A stretch of 64,000 nt of DNA from Bacillus thuringiensis (GTDB lineage Bacteria > Bacillota > Bacilli > Bacillales > Bacillaceae_G). Below the pieces are notes generated by a model. That model was given only the letters and a program-made list of their open reading frames with translations. It ran no database searches and was not told the DNA's origin. The translations under genes were made by a program, and so were the position numbers. The stretch spans positions 2,167,501 through 2,231,500 of the forward strand of contig NZ_CP155559.1 of assembly GCF_022095615.2 (NCBI RefSeq), given 5' to 3'. This document shows positions 29,217 to 37,907 of this stretch, one piece after another (the stretch's first letter is position 1; every line of letters begins with the position of its first letter).

Positions 29217-30917
29217 TTATAGTGGAGGTAAATCAATCTTACCTTCTTCAAACAATTCTTTTATCATATGCTTCGTATAACCAGCGGCTTGACCAAAGGT
29301 GATTTTTGCTGGCATTGGTGCTTCGTTTGCATCTACAACTACATCAATAATACACGGTCTATTTTGCTTTACCGCACTTTCGAAAGCAGGAAGTAGTTCA
29401 TCTACATTCTCAACACGGTATCCAATACCTCCGCACGCCTCTGCGTATTTTGCAAAATCAGGGTTTGTTAAGTCTGTACCAAATTCGATATTCCCCATAA
29501 CTTCTTGTTCGAATTTAATCATGGCGATCTTATTATTATTTAGAACGACAACAACGATGGGCAGTTTATATTTAACAGCTGTTACGAAATCGTTCATTGT
29601 CATTCCGAAACCACCATCACCACAAACAGCAAATACTTGTTTATCTGGGAAAGCAATTTTTCCAGCAAGGGCACCAGGTAAACCACAGCCAAGTGTTGCG
29701 AGCCAGCTAGAAATGATAAATTGTTGGTTTGTCATACGGAAGTGTCTTGCAGTCCATACTGTTACATTTCCGACATCGACTGATAATATTGCATCATCAT
29801 GAGCCACTTGTTGCAGTGCATGCATAACGCGTTGTGGCTTAATTGGAGTAGAAGAATCGTCTTCTTGATTGTGTAATTTTTCTTCCCACTTTTTCATCAT
29901 TTCTTGATGATGCACTAAGAAGGAATGGTCCTCGTGTTTTTCTACATTTTCAATTAACCATTTTAATGTTTTATCAGCATCACCGGCTAAGCCTATATCT
30001 GTGGCATAACGTTTTCCGATTTGGGCAGGATCTGTATCGATATGGATTGTTTTTGCTTTTTCAGGTAAGAAACCAGTGAACGGATAAGAAGTACCAACCA
30101 TAATTAAAGTATCCGCATGTTTCATTGCTTCATAAGAAGGTTTCGTTCCAATTAATCCTAATCCACCGATGCAAAGTGGATGTTCATCAGGAATAATGCC
30201 TTTAGCTGGTAATGTAAGTACGATTGGAGCACCAATGTGTTCTGCGAATGTAAGTAAGGATTCTCTTGCATGTTTCGCACCTTTTCCAGCTAAAATAACA
30301 GGCTTTTTCGCTTCAGTTATTGCGATTTTCGCTTCATCTAAATCTTCATTTTGTGGAAATAACTCAGGCGAAGTAAAAGAAGTATTTGTAACACGGGCAC
30401 CATTTTTCACTTCGAATTTCGGGACATCATCTGGAATCGTAAGAACAGATACACCTTTTTTCGTATAAGCCATTCTAATTGCTTGATTCACGACAGCTGG
30501 TAGCTGTTCTGCTGACATAATGCGTTGGTTATAAACCGCAACATCATCGAACAATCTTTCTAAGTTTACTTCTTGGAAAAAATCCGTCCCGAGTAAATCG
30601 GTTTCTACTTGACCTGAAATTGCTAGTACAGGAGCCTTGTCGAGTTTGGCATCATATAAACCGTTTAATAAATGAATAGCACCTGGCCCTGCAATTGCCA
30701 TGCAAACACCAAGTTTTCCTGTTAATTTTGCATAAGCAGCAGCTGCTAATGCACCAGCTTCTTCATGGCGAACTTGAATGAATTTAATTTTATCTTGTTT
30801 TTTTCTTAAAGCTTCAATGATAGAATTGATAGAATCTCCAGGCATACCGTATATGTGTTCTACTCCCCAGTCAATTAATAAATCAACTAATGCTTCACCA
30901 GCTGTTTTCCCAAACAT
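29217..30917 (-). CDS. Thiamine-diphosphate enzyme, pyruvate oxidase type (YdaP-like)
   Basis: This is a 566-residue enzyme of the acetolactate synthase/pyruvate oxidase family. It has an N-terminal TPP pyrimidine domain with the catalytic Glu in IQVRHEEAGALAAAAYAKLTG (shown in part), a central FAD-like domain, and a C-terminal TPP-binding domain with GDGGFGMTMNDF and a following NNN (about residues 430-465). It resembles B. subtilis YdaP and PoxB, which decarboxylate pyruvate to acetate with reduction of FAD and then quinone or oxygen. Whether this one makes acetate, acetyl phosphate or something else is not decidable from sequence. A strong AAGGAGGAAC site precedes the ATG. Single gene. Confidence 0.88.
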   Translation of the reverse strand: MFGKTAGEALVDLLIDWGVEHIYGMPGDSINSIIEALRKKQDKIKFIQVRHEEAGALAAAAYAKLTGKLGVCMAIAGPGAIHLLNGLYDAKLDKAPVLAISGQVETDLLGTDFFQEVNLERLFDDVAVYNQRIMSAEQLPAVVNQAIRMAYTKKGVSVLTIPDDVPKFEVKNGARVTNTSFTSPELFPQNEDLDEAKIAITEAKKPVILAGKGAKHARESLLTFAEHIGAPIVLTLPAKGIIPDEHPLCIGGLGLIGTKPSYEAMKHADTLIMVGTSYPFTGFLPEKAKTIHIDTDPAQIGKRYATDIGLAGDADKTLKWLIENVEKHEDHSFLVHHQEMMKKWEEKLHNQEDDSSTPIKPQRVMHALQQVAHDDAILSVDVGNVTVWTARHFRMTNQQFIISSWLATLGCGLPGALAGKIAFPDKQVFAVCGDGGFGMTMNDFVTAVKYKLPIVVVVLNNNKIAMIKFEQEVMGNIEFGTDLTNPDFAKYAEACGGIGYRVENVDELLPAFESAVKQNRPCIIDVVVDANEAPMPAKITFGQAAGYTKHMIKELFEEGKIDLPPL

Positions 30918-31053
30918 AATTGTTCCTCCTTATAATAGGTAGATAATATTATGTTTTGGATAAAAAGGGAAAATATACAAAAAAGAAAATTTATCCCACT
31001 ATTTTCGAGCCAAGAAGCAATGTGGGATGAACAAAAGTTTTACTTTAGTAACT

Positions 31054-31791
31054 TTAATGATGACCAGCGAATAAAGCGAACACTGTTATTAGTAAAAAAC
31101 CACTAGTTGCCCACGTTAGAAATGTCAGGAAAGAGAGCTGTTTCTTAGCTTTCCACAGCATTTCATGAATTGTGACATATCCAAGTGAACCAATAGCGCT
31201 TCCCATAATGAGTCCTTGTAAATGAAGAGCTTTTCCTTCCATCAAAATGCCAAAAACAGTACCTGTACCGAGAATAAGTGAAAGTAATAAAGTCGTTAAT
31301 AAAAAGGAAATATATTTATGCTTTGTAAAGAGAAAGGGGATAATTAATGCTAAACCTTCTGGAATATGGTGAACGACAATTGCTATTAAAAACGGAATGG
31401 CAGAGTCATTATGATTTATAAAAGCTGTACCTAACGCAAATCCACTCGGTATATTATGAATAAATATAGCGAAAGAGAGAAAAAGGAAGGTTTGCCATGC
31501 TTGTCGATCTTTTTTATGGATCATTGGGTGATGACAATAGTTATCTAATAAGCTCATAACTAAAATACCGATGGCTATACCAAGTATAGGCCCAATCATT
31601 TCATAGCTTGAAAATGTTTCAGGAATAATTTCAAGTGATAATAACCCGAATAAAATACCGCCACATAATGCGTATAAACGATGCATTTTTTCCTCAATTA
31701 GCTGGCGCGTAGCAATGCCAACAGCACCGCCTAATAGTAATCCACCGAATGAAAAAAACGTAACAATCATTGGAATCCATAATCGTTCCAT
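31054..31791 (-). CDS. ZIP family divalent metal transporter
   Basis: This 245-residue membrane protein has about eight helices. The ZIP signature histidines are visible in helix IV, HNIPSGFALGTAF, and in helix V, VVHHIPEGLALIIPF, the classical metal path for zinc and related ions. A His-rich cytoplasmic loop (NYCHHPMIHKK) lies before helix IV. ATG 31791 is preferred to the longer GTG start because GGAG lies 9 nt upstream. It would import zinc, iron or manganese. A weak inverted repeat (ATCCCAC/GTGGGAT, about 30990-31028) follows the gene. Confidence 0.9.
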   Translation of the reverse strand: MERLWIPMIVTFFSFGGLLLGGAVGIATRQLIEEKMHRLYALCGGILFGLLSLEIIPETFSSYEMIGPILGIAIGILVMSLLDNYCHHPMIHKKDRQAWQTFLFLSFAIFIHNIPSGFALGTAFINHNDSAIPFLIAIVVHHIPEGLALIIPFLFTKHKYISFLLTTLLLSLILGTGTVFGILMEGKALHLQGLIMGSAIGSLGYVTIHEMLWKAKKQLSFLTFLTWATSGFLLITVFALFAGHH

Positions 31792-31872
31792 CGTATCACA
31801 CTCCGATTCTTCCACTTATTTTTAGCTTACGAAAAGGGAAGTTAGATTAGTCCAAGTAATTGTGTTTGATTA

Positions 31873-31901
31873 TGGAGAAAAAACTGATAATTCGTTATAA
31901 T
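31873..31901 (+). promoter_or_regulatory. Probable promoter of the methyltransferase gene
   Basis: TGGAGA at 31873-31878 and a perfect TATAAT at 31896-31901 are separated by 17 nt. If real, the transcript begins near 31908. That excludes the earlier ATG codons and supports the TTG start at 31944. Confidence 0.5.
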
Positions 31902-31943
31902 TTATATATTAAATTTAAGCGGAAAATGAAATGGGGAATAAGT

Positions 31944-32711
31944 TTGCATACAAAATGGAGTCTATCCGAATACGAAAATCCAAAACGATATGATATAGAA
32001 AATAAAAGTTTGTCAGATTTTCCGTTCTTACTATCATGGGCGCAAAAACTAAATATACAAAATGAATGGGTTTTAGACATTGCCTGCGGAACAGGAAGAG
32101 TTACACTTCCATTCATAGAAAACGGATATCAAATGATTGGTGTAGATATACATGAAGGCATGCTTGCTGAAGCGAAGAGAAAATCTAGGGAGTATAAAAA
32201 AGTAAAATGGCTACAACAAGACTGCTTACAATTAAAGATTGAAGAAACGATTCCATTAGCATTTATGGTTGGCCATGGATTTCAGCATTTTCTTACGAAT
32301 ACAGATCAAAATAAGTTATTAACATCTATTCATCACGTATTAGCTGACAATGGTATATTCATATTCGATACACGTTTTCCTTCAAAAGAAGAATTAATAC
32401 AACCATCCACAGAAGAATATTGGACCACTGTTAATGATGAAAAGGGCAGAAAATGTGATCTATATACTGAAATGATATATGATTCAATTCAACAAATACA
32501 ACACTACATAACAACAAGAAGGTTTTATAAAAATGATGTGCTAGTGGAGGAACTGAAAACAACGATAGATCTTCGATATACGTATCCGCAGGAGTTAGAA
32601 AGATTACTAGCAGGGAATGGTTTTGAATTATTACATATATATAATGATTGGGAAGGGAACGAATTAGGGGAAGATTGCTACTCAATGGTGGTTGTTTGTC
32701 GGAAGAAATAA
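31944..32711 (+). CDS. Class I SAM-dependent methyltransferase
   Basis: This 255-residue enzyme has the Rossmann SAM-binding motif VLDIACGTGRVTLPF (motif I, about residue 45), GVDIHEGMLAEAK (motif II) and WLQQDCLQL (motif III). A later beta-rich region with KTTIDLRYTYPQELERLL follows, as in small-molecule methyltransferases. The substrate cannot be told. The start is uncertain. TTG 31944 has GGGGA 6 nt upstream and lies after the predicted promoter; in-frame ATGs at 31872 and 31926 would give a longer product. Monocistronic or leading the following genes. Confidence 0.85.
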   Translation: MHTKWSLSEYENPKRYDIENKSLSDFPFLLSWAQKLNIQNEWVLDIACGTGRVTLPFIENGYQMIGVDIHEGMLAEAKRKSREYKKVKWLQQDCLQLKIEETIPLAFMVGHGFQHFLTNTDQNKLLTSIHHVLADNGIFIFDTRFPSKEELIQPSTEEYWTTVNDEKGRKCDLYTEMIYDSIQQIQHYITTRRFYKNDVLVEELKTTIDLRYTYPQELERLLAGNGFELLHIYNDWEGNELGEDCYSMVVVCRKK

Positions 32712-32760
32712 TAGTGATATTATAAAAATAGGAGTGTAAAAACTTTTAAGGAGAGAAAAA

Positions 32761-33390
32761 ATGTCTTGGTACTTAGATAATGTTTATGAATTAAATAAAG
32801 AAGCTCCATATACATTCTACCTTCCTAGCTCAAACATTTTAGGGGAATTAAAGGTTGGAGATTTAGTAAAGTTAATTTTTGTAACTAAAAGCGAAGAAGA
32901 TGATGGATTTCATGGTGAAAGAATGTGGGTTGCAATCACTGAAATGAATGAGGGGGGATTTATAGGGAAGCTCGACAATGAACCGTATCGCTTAGATTTA
33001 AAAATAGGTGACAAAATTTCATTTGGAATTGAAAATATATGTGATACGGAATATGATGATCCAGCTTCAAGTGATTGGGACTTTTATTTTGATACGAAAG
33101 TAATTGTTAGTAATGATGTACTTGAAAAAAGAGAATTTAACTTTATGCTTAAAGAGGATTCAAGAGAAGAAGGTGACTCTGGTTGGTCAATATTAAGTGG
33201 CTATGAAAGTGATGACTATGTAAATGATCCTAAAAACTTTCAAATTATTTCAATTGGAGTCATATTGAATATAGATGATTCTATTTTAAAATTTCTTGAG
33301 GAACCACCTTTATGTGCATATGAAAGAAATGATAAAGGTAGATTCTATAAGATTGAAGACTATGATTGGGATGCGTATTTAAATGGATAG
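32761..33390 (+). CDS. DUF2185 (Imm33-like) protein
   Basis: This is a 209-residue acidic soluble protein. The N-terminal half has LKVGDLVKLIF, GERMWVAITE and GKLDNEPYRLDLKIGDKISF, as in DUF2314 modules. The C-terminal half, about 110-205, has the DUF2185 pattern: VIVSNDVLEKREFNFMLKEDSREEGDSGW in overlapping view, then SGYESDDYVNDPKNF and ICAYER-like CAYERNDKGRFY. DUF2185 members have been grouped with immunity proteins (Imm33) near polymorphic toxins, but no toxin gene is visible here. A strong AAGGAGAG site precedes the ATG. The 3' end overlaps the lipoprotein gene by 8 nt, so the two are coupled. Confidence 0.8.
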   Translation: MSWYLDNVYELNKEAPYTFYLPSSNILGELKVGDLVKLIFVTKSEEDDGFHGERMWVAITEMNEGGFIGKLDNEPYRLDLKIGDKISFGIENICDTEYDDPASSDWDFYFDTKVIVSNDVLEKREFNFMLKEDSREEGDSGWSILSGYESDDYVNDPKNFQIISIGVILNIDDSILKFLEEPPLCAYERNDKGRFYKIEDYDWDAYLNG

Positions 33391-33916
33391 AAGAATTTAC
33401 TACGTTGTAAAGAAAAGTACATTTTGTTTCGGAATCATATTAACGTTATTTTTAAGTGGATGTATCAGTTTTAGTAAAGAAACGACAGATACAATTTACG
33501 TAATTCCTGAAGAATACGAAGGGGATTTAATTGTACTATATAACGTACCTGGTGCGGAGCCGTTACAGGAAGAAGATGGATTTAGTGTTGTTACTTTCTC
33601 AGCTGACGGTATTGCTGTGACATCTACACAAAATATGAAATATGGTACAGTGAATGATATATATTACACAGTAAATAAAGAAGGGAAGCGTACGAAGCTT
33701 GGTTCTAGCTGTATACGCCTTGTCGCAACTGGAAGTAGAACCGAAAATTCGTGGGAATTCCCGCTTGCAAACTTAGAAGTAACTCGTACAGCATGTTCTA
33801 AAGAATTTTCAGCAAATGGTAGAGAGGTACCAGAGAACCAAGAACATCCTGCTGAAAAGAAGATGAGAGATTTAATGCAGCATGTCCAAGAACAGTATAT
33901 GAAAAAAGTGAAATAG
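33383..33916 (+). CDS. Putative lipoprotein (DUF6843-like)
   Basis: This 177-residue protein has a lipoprotein signal. After a short polar start comes a hydrophobic stretch (residues about 15-27) ending in the lipobox LSGC with Cys28, so it should be anchored on the outer face of the cell membrane. The mature part has IYVIPEEYEGDLIVLYNVPG and a Cys pair farther on (SSCIRLV, RTACSKEF) that could be disulfide-bonded. The family looks like DUF6843, without known function. It overlaps the DUF2185 gene by 8 nt. The start lacks a strong ribosome site, which fits translational coupling. Confidence 0.8.
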   Translation: MDRRIYYVVKKSTFCFGIILTLFLSGCISFSKETTDTIYVIPEEYEGDLIVLYNVPGAEPLQEEDGFSVVTFSADGIAVTSTQNMKYGTVNDIYYTVNKEGKRTKLGSSCIRLVATGSRTENSWEFPLANLEVTRTACSKEFSANGREVPENQEHPAEKKMRDLMQHVQEQYMKKVK

Positions 33917-33989
33917 TTAGTATATTAGATGGAAGAAATTCATAAGTAGTATAAATTGAAGAGAATAGTAGTAAATGGAGGAACTAATT

Positions 33990-34856
33990 ATGCAGCAAAT
34001 TAAAAAAATAGGAAACTCATTTTGGTATATGACACCAGTTTCTGAAACAGATAGACCTATATTAGGAATGGTTGTTGGAAAAGAAAAAACTTTAATGATC
34101 GATGCAGGGAATTCAGAAGAACATGCACAATTGTTTTTAGAAATGTTAAAAGAACAAAATGTATCGAATCCTGATTTTGTAGCACTAACGCATTGGCATT
34201 GGGATCATATTTTTGGATTACCTGTACTACAAGATGCATTGTCTATTGCACATTCTGAAACGAAAAAAGAGATGAGCACACTGGTTTCTTATGAATGGAC
34301 AGATGAAGCTTTGGACACACGTGTAAAAGAGGGTACTGAAATTGAATTTTGTGCGGATTGCATCAAAAAAGAGTTTGAAGAAAAAGCGAGAAATATTAAC
34401 ATAATTCCTCCGACCTTAACGTTCCAGGATCAACTTGAATTAGACCTTGGTGAAGTGACATGCGTGTTAAAACATGTAGGCGGAGATCATGCACATGACT
34501 CTGTTGTTATGTATATAAAAGAAGAGAAGATATTGTTTTTAGGAGACTGTATATATGCAGATATTTTTTCTTCGAAGTGGAACTATACGACGAAACGAAC
34601 TTTTAAATTAATAGAAGAGTTGGAGAAGTTTGATGCTGAAACCTATATACTTTCTCATGGGACAGCGATAAATCGAGATGAGTTTTTACAAGAAATACAT
34701 TTGCTGAAAACAGTAGGAACATATACAGAAGCTCATAAAGGCGATGAAGAGAACATAAAGGAAGCGTATAAACGAGACATAGATAGAGAATTAAATGAAG
34801 ATGAATTAGAAACAATAACGTTTTTTGTAAATGGTTATGAAATGGTGAATCTATAA
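33990..34856 (+). CDS. MBL-fold metallo-hydrolase
   Basis: This is a 288-residue metallo-beta-lactamase-fold protein. The first metal motif is THWHWDHIFG (HxHxDH), followed by the second-site histidine in HVGGDHAHDSVVMY and the Asp in LFLGDCIYAD. A late SHGTAI histidine completes the site. The substrate is unknown, as the family includes hydrolases of thioesters, lactones and phosphodiesters. ATG 33990 has a GGAGGAA site, and the upstream in-frame ATG does not. A bidirectional-looking terminator follows. Confidence 0.88.
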   Translation: MQQIKKIGNSFWYMTPVSETDRPILGMVVGKEKTLMIDAGNSEEHAQLFLEMLKEQNVSNPDFVALTHWHWDHIFGLPVLQDALSIAHSETKKEMSTLVSYEWTDEALDTRVKEGTEIEFCADCIKKEFEEKARNINIIPPTLTFQDQLELDLGEVTCVLKHVGGDHAHDSVVMYIKEEKILFLGDCIYADIFSSKWNYTTKRTFKLIEELEKFDAETYILSHGTAINRDEFLQEIHLLKTVGTYTEAHKGDEENIKEAYKRDIDRELNEDELETITFFVNGYEMVNL

Positions 34857-34890
34857 AACGAAACTTTAATCAGATAACATTAAACTACAC

Positions 34891-34926
34891 AAAAAGAGTA
34901 TTGAATTAACTTTCAATACTCTTTTT
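34891..34926. terminator. Intrinsic terminator
   Basis: AAAGAGTATTGAA and TTCAATACTCTTT form a 13-bp stem with a short loop, flanked by A-rich and T-rich runs, after the MBL gene. Confidence 0.85.
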
Positions 34927-35012
34927 AATATTAAGTTCCAACCAATTTCTAATTATTTTTACTGCACCATCTGAAGCTACATCATTTTTTGGTTTTTCAT
35001 ATAGATAGGTTT

Positions 35013-35954
35013 TTAATTTGAGACTTTCTTTGCTAACCCAGTTATATAGTCGAAAAACTCATTGTGGTTTACATCATATACGACATTTACAGGTCGTCCA
35101 TCAGCAGTTTCCTCTGTACGTCCTTGGCTTGGTCCGTATGTATGAACGATACTATTAATTGTTTGAGTTTTTGCAAGGCTAGTGTTTTCGACAAGCGCGG
35201 TAGTTAGTACGTCCCATAAATAGTAAGTAGAGTTCGTTGAGAAGTGAACGAGAGGGGGAACCATTGCATAGCATTGACCAAGGAAATCAACACCAATATA
35301 CTTTCTCTCTTTTGCCCACTGTTCACGAATGTCTATAGTTAACGGAACTTGGTTTGTACTTTCTAGTGTCACTAAGTCGATTTCAATATTTGATTCCCAT
35401 ACACGAGCTACTGCTTCTGGATCCCAAAACGAATTCCACTCAGCTGTTCCATCATGCTCTGGTTCATGTACATTGCCTGCAGTACGAAATGTACCACCCA
35501 TCCAAACGAGACGTTCAATTTTATCTTCGATGATGGGAGCTTCGTATAATGCACGAGCAAGGTCAGTTAGGGGCCCAGTAAATAATAAAATTGTTTTTCC
35601 TTCCGTTTGTAGAAGCGTTTCTATTAAATGGTGATGTGCAGGCTTTGCTGCCATAGGTGTTACAACTTTTCCCGACTCATTTAAAATTGGTAAAGCATCT
35701 ACATAAAATGCATGCATCCGCCATTCTTTTGGAAATGGATTTTTCGCACGGGAATTTGATGCGGCTACTTCAATATTATCTCTGCCGAAGCGATCAATAA
35801 TTTTGCGACTTGCAGACATTGCGGGTTCTAAATAGCAATCTGCAGGGATAACTGAAACACCTGTAAGTTTGACATTATCCATCTGAAGTAATAAAAATAA
35901 TGAGATTAAATCATCTACACCACCATCATGATTGAAGTACACTTTTTTCATCAT
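35013..35954 (-). CDS. Inosine-uridine preferring nucleoside hydrolase family
   Basis: This 313-residue enzyme of the IunH/RihC family hydrolyses the N-glycosidic bond of nucleosides. The N-terminal calcium motif reads NHDGGVDDLIS rather than DxDPGxDD. The metal-binding second, sixth and seventh acids remain, but the first Asp is Asn. A LLFTGPLTDLARAL block (about 120) and a C-terminal VVYDVNHNEFFDYI region contain the usual active-site neighbourhood. ATG 35954 (next to ATG 35951) is chosen because GGATGGGG is spaced for it. Substrate preference cannot be told. It is followed on the same strand by the DUF2441 gene upstream at 36590. Confidence 0.87.
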   Translation of the reverse strand: MMKKVYFNHDGGVDDLISLFLLLQMDNVKLTGVSVIPADCYLEPAMSASRKIIDRFGRDNIEVAASNSRAKNPFPKEWRMHAFYVDALPILNESGKVVTPMAAKPAHHHLIETLLQTEGKTILLFTGPLTDLARALYEAPIIEDKIERLVWMGGTFRTAGNVHEPEHDGTAEWNSFWDPEAVARVWESNIEIDLVTLESTNQVPLTIDIREQWAKERKYIGVDFLGQCYAMVPPLVHFSTNSTYYLWDVLTTALVENTSLAKTQTINSIVHTYGPSQGRTEETADGRPVNVVYDVNHNEFFDYITGLAKKVSN

Positions 35955-35987
35955 TGTAATCCCCATCCTATTTGATTTAGTTAGAAA

Positions 35988-36590
35988 TTAAACATGAATT
36001 GAGGAAAAGTCATCAATAATTTCCACCACTTCAATTTCGCCATCAATCAGTAGCTCAGGAAGTTCATTTCTAATATTTCCTTTCCAATACTCTCTAGCTT
36101 GTTCGATTTTTTGAGAAAAAGGAATACCATCTTCTTTCGGTAAAAGATTCCCGTCACCTTCAAAATAACTTCCAATCACTCGTAGTTTAACAATCTGTAA
36201 AACTTCTCGATTGTAAGAATCAAATAATGCTTTCCATTTTAAAGCACCTTCATAGCTTTTTGCAGCGTATAAACAAGATAATCTGGAAGGGTATTCAGGG
36301 AATTCTTGTAGCCTAACCATTTCCACAATCGCTTCTCTAATGGCTCTAATTGTTTGATCCATATAATTCATAACTACTTGAGCATTTTCAGTATTTATAT
36401 GTAATCCGTCATTTGTATAATACTTATTTAAAATTTGCATGCAATCTTCACTGTCAGTATTTAATTGCTCTCTTTCAAAAAAGAAGCGATATAGAGTATT
36501 AGTTTGATTATTATCAAACTGAATGATTTGTCCAATGTTCATTTTTTTCCTTGTTACGATGTGATATGCGTAAAACTCTTGTTTATGCAT
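35988..36590 (-). CDS. DUF2441 family protein
   Basis: This 200-residue cytoplasmic protein has the pattern of DUF2441: [16 protein letters not shown] at the N-terminus, [13 protein letters not shown], and a strongly conserved centre [20 protein letters not shown] (about 105-125), then [14 protein letters not shown] and the [13 protein letters not shown] block. Proteins like this occur in several copies in B. cereus group genomes, and some resemble the ADP-ribosyltransferase-like fold, but I know of no proven function. It is transcribed ahead of the nucleoside hydrolase with a 33-nt gap, and the ATG has an AGGAGGAT site. Confidence 0.8.
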   Translation of the reverse strand: MHKQEFYAYHIVTRKKMNIGQIIQFDNNQTNTLYRFFFEREQLNTDSEDCMQILNKYYTNDGLHINTENAQVVMNYMDQTIRAIREAIVEMVRLQEFPEYPSRLSCLYAAKSYEGALKWKALFDSYNREVLQIVKLRVIGSYFEGDGNLLPKEDGIPFSQKIEQAREYWKGNIRNELPELLIDGEIEVVEIIDDFSSIHV

Positions 36591-36804
36591 GGGTATCCTC
36601 CTAGTAGTAATTATTATTTCAATGTTAAATTTAGTAATTCAACATTGAAATATATAAAACCTTTATAAGTAAAAATGAGAGTTTGAGTTGAAAGTAAAGA
36701 AAATATATGAAAACGTTTTAAATTTATTCACAAAATGGTCACTTACGAAGGGGGTTCCAATATCGATATAATGACAAAGACTCAAAGAGAAAGGATGATG
36801 AAAT

Positions 36805-37287
36805 TTGCCAACAACAAGAAAGGAAAACCTCCAATTTGGTATGATGATGTGCCTTGGGATGGTTATTGTAATGACGTTTTATAACTTATTACTGAACGGT
36901 GCGGGAGGGTCAATTCATATTAAGGAGATCGCATTAGAACTATTAATTGGATTCATTATTGCACTATTAATTGAAATATGTATCGTTGGACCTTGTGCAA
37001 AAAAAATAGTATTGGCGTTACCGTTTGATAAATCGAAGAAAATAAATATTATAGTTGCGATGGCGACAACTATGGTAATCGGAATGGTTTTCTTTATGTC
37101 ATTTTTCGGTATGGCTATGATGTATTTACATAATGGGCTACATGGTGGCTCATTCATTTCTATTTACTTTTCAATTTTTATTAAAAACTTTATGATGGCA
37201 TATCCACTACAATTAATCGTTATGGGACCGCTAGTACGTTTCTTATTTGCAAAGTTTGTTTTGAAGAAATCTGTTAATGTAGCGTAA
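36805..37287 (+). CDS. DUF2798 family membrane protein
   Basis: This 160-residue membrane protein has four predicted helices arranged as two DUF2798 repeats: QFGMMMCLGMVIVMTFYN with LLIGFIIALLIEICIVGP, then VAMATTMVIGMVFFMSFFG with NFMMAYPLQLIVMGPL. Each repeat ends in a short GP-A/V-R/K turn. Function unknown. TTG 36805 is used as start because AAAGGATG lies upstream at a normal distance. Single gene with its own terminator. Confidence 0.85.
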   Translation: MPTTRKENLQFGMMMCLGMVIVMTFYNLLLNGAGGSIHIKEIALELLIGFIIALLIEICIVGPCAKKIVLALPFDKSKKINIIVAMATTMVIGMVFFMSFFGMAMMYLHNGLHGGSFISIYFSIFIKNFMMAYPLQLIVMGPLVRFLFAKFVLKKSVNVA

Positions 37288-37318
37288 TTTTTATTTGTAA
37301 AACATTATATATTAATAA

Positions 37319-37360
37319 AAAGAAAGGTGCATCTCACATTTTTGAGGTGTGCTTTTCTTG
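37319..37360 (+). terminator. Intrinsic terminator (wobble-rich)
   Basis: GAAAGGTGCATCTCA pairs with TGAGGTGTGCTTTTC, using several G-T wobbles, around CATTTT. Confidence 0.65.
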
Positions 37361-37462
37361 TTCATCCCTAGTTATTTCAAACTGATGTGACATTTGTCCT
37401 TTTGCCTTTATAGGATTATAGCTTTTAATTAAGTCAGAAATAAAAGATGAGGAGATGATTTT

Positions 37463-37888
37463 TTGAAAGGAATTATATTTGCTATTTTTGCTGGTTTATT
37501 TATAACACTTCAAGGAACTTTTAATGCAGAACTTAGTTCACATATCGGTATATGGTCGACGAGTATTATAACGCATTTAATTGGGTTCCTTATTGCAACA
37601 ACTGTATTTTTGTTAAAGAAAGAAGAGAAAGTAATGGATTTAAAGAGTGTGAAAAAAGTATATTTAGTAGCAGGTGCATTTGGTGGATTCATTATTTATG
37701 CAGAAACGATGGCGATATATTCACTAGGAGTTACATTGACAGCTGGCACACTTATGGTTGCTCAATTGTTAACGGCAACAGTTATTGAAATGAAAGGACT
37801 GTTTCATATAAAAAAGATACAGATGGAGAGATATCATATTGTGGGAACAATAGTAATGATTATAGGTATTGTTGTATTTAATGTGTAA
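37463..37888 (+). CDS. YdcZ-type (DUF606) small DMT transporter, subunit 1
   Basis: This 141-residue protein has about five hydrophobic helices. It begins GIIFAIFAGLFITLQGTFNAEL, the DUF606 hallmark in which the first helix is followed by a conserved Asn, and later has ETMAIYSLGVTLTAGTLMVAQL. DUF606 proteins belong to the drug/metabolite transporter superfamily and are half-size, so they must pair. TTG 37463 follows GAGGAGATG. It is the first of three genes (YdcZ, Crp-like regulator, YdcZ) packed within 1.6 kb. Confidence 0.87.
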   Translation: MKGIIFAIFAGLFITLQGTFNAELSSHIGIWSTSIITHLIGFLIATTVFLLKKEEKVMDLKSVKKVYLVAGAFGGFIIYAETMAIYSLGVTLTAGTLMVAQLLTATVIEMKGLFHIKKIQMERYHIVGTIVMIIGIVVFNV

Positions 37889-37907
37889 ATGAAAGGAGGA
37901 AATGAGT

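Noticed and set aside
29299..29802. Long plus-strand open frame of 167 codons opposite the pyruvate oxidase-like gene
   Set aside because: It lies wholly antisense to a well-supported gene, is Ser/Thr/Pro-rich as antisense frames often are, and has no ribosome site.
30990..31028. ATCCCAC/GTGGGAT inverted repeat as terminator of the ZIP gene
   Set aside because: The stem is only 7 bp with a loop of about 25 nt and lacks a proper T-run, so I only mention it in the ZIP entry.
35329..35634. Plus-strand frame of 101 codons in the nucleoside hydrolase gene
   Set aside because: Antisense to a conserved enzyme and without a start signal.
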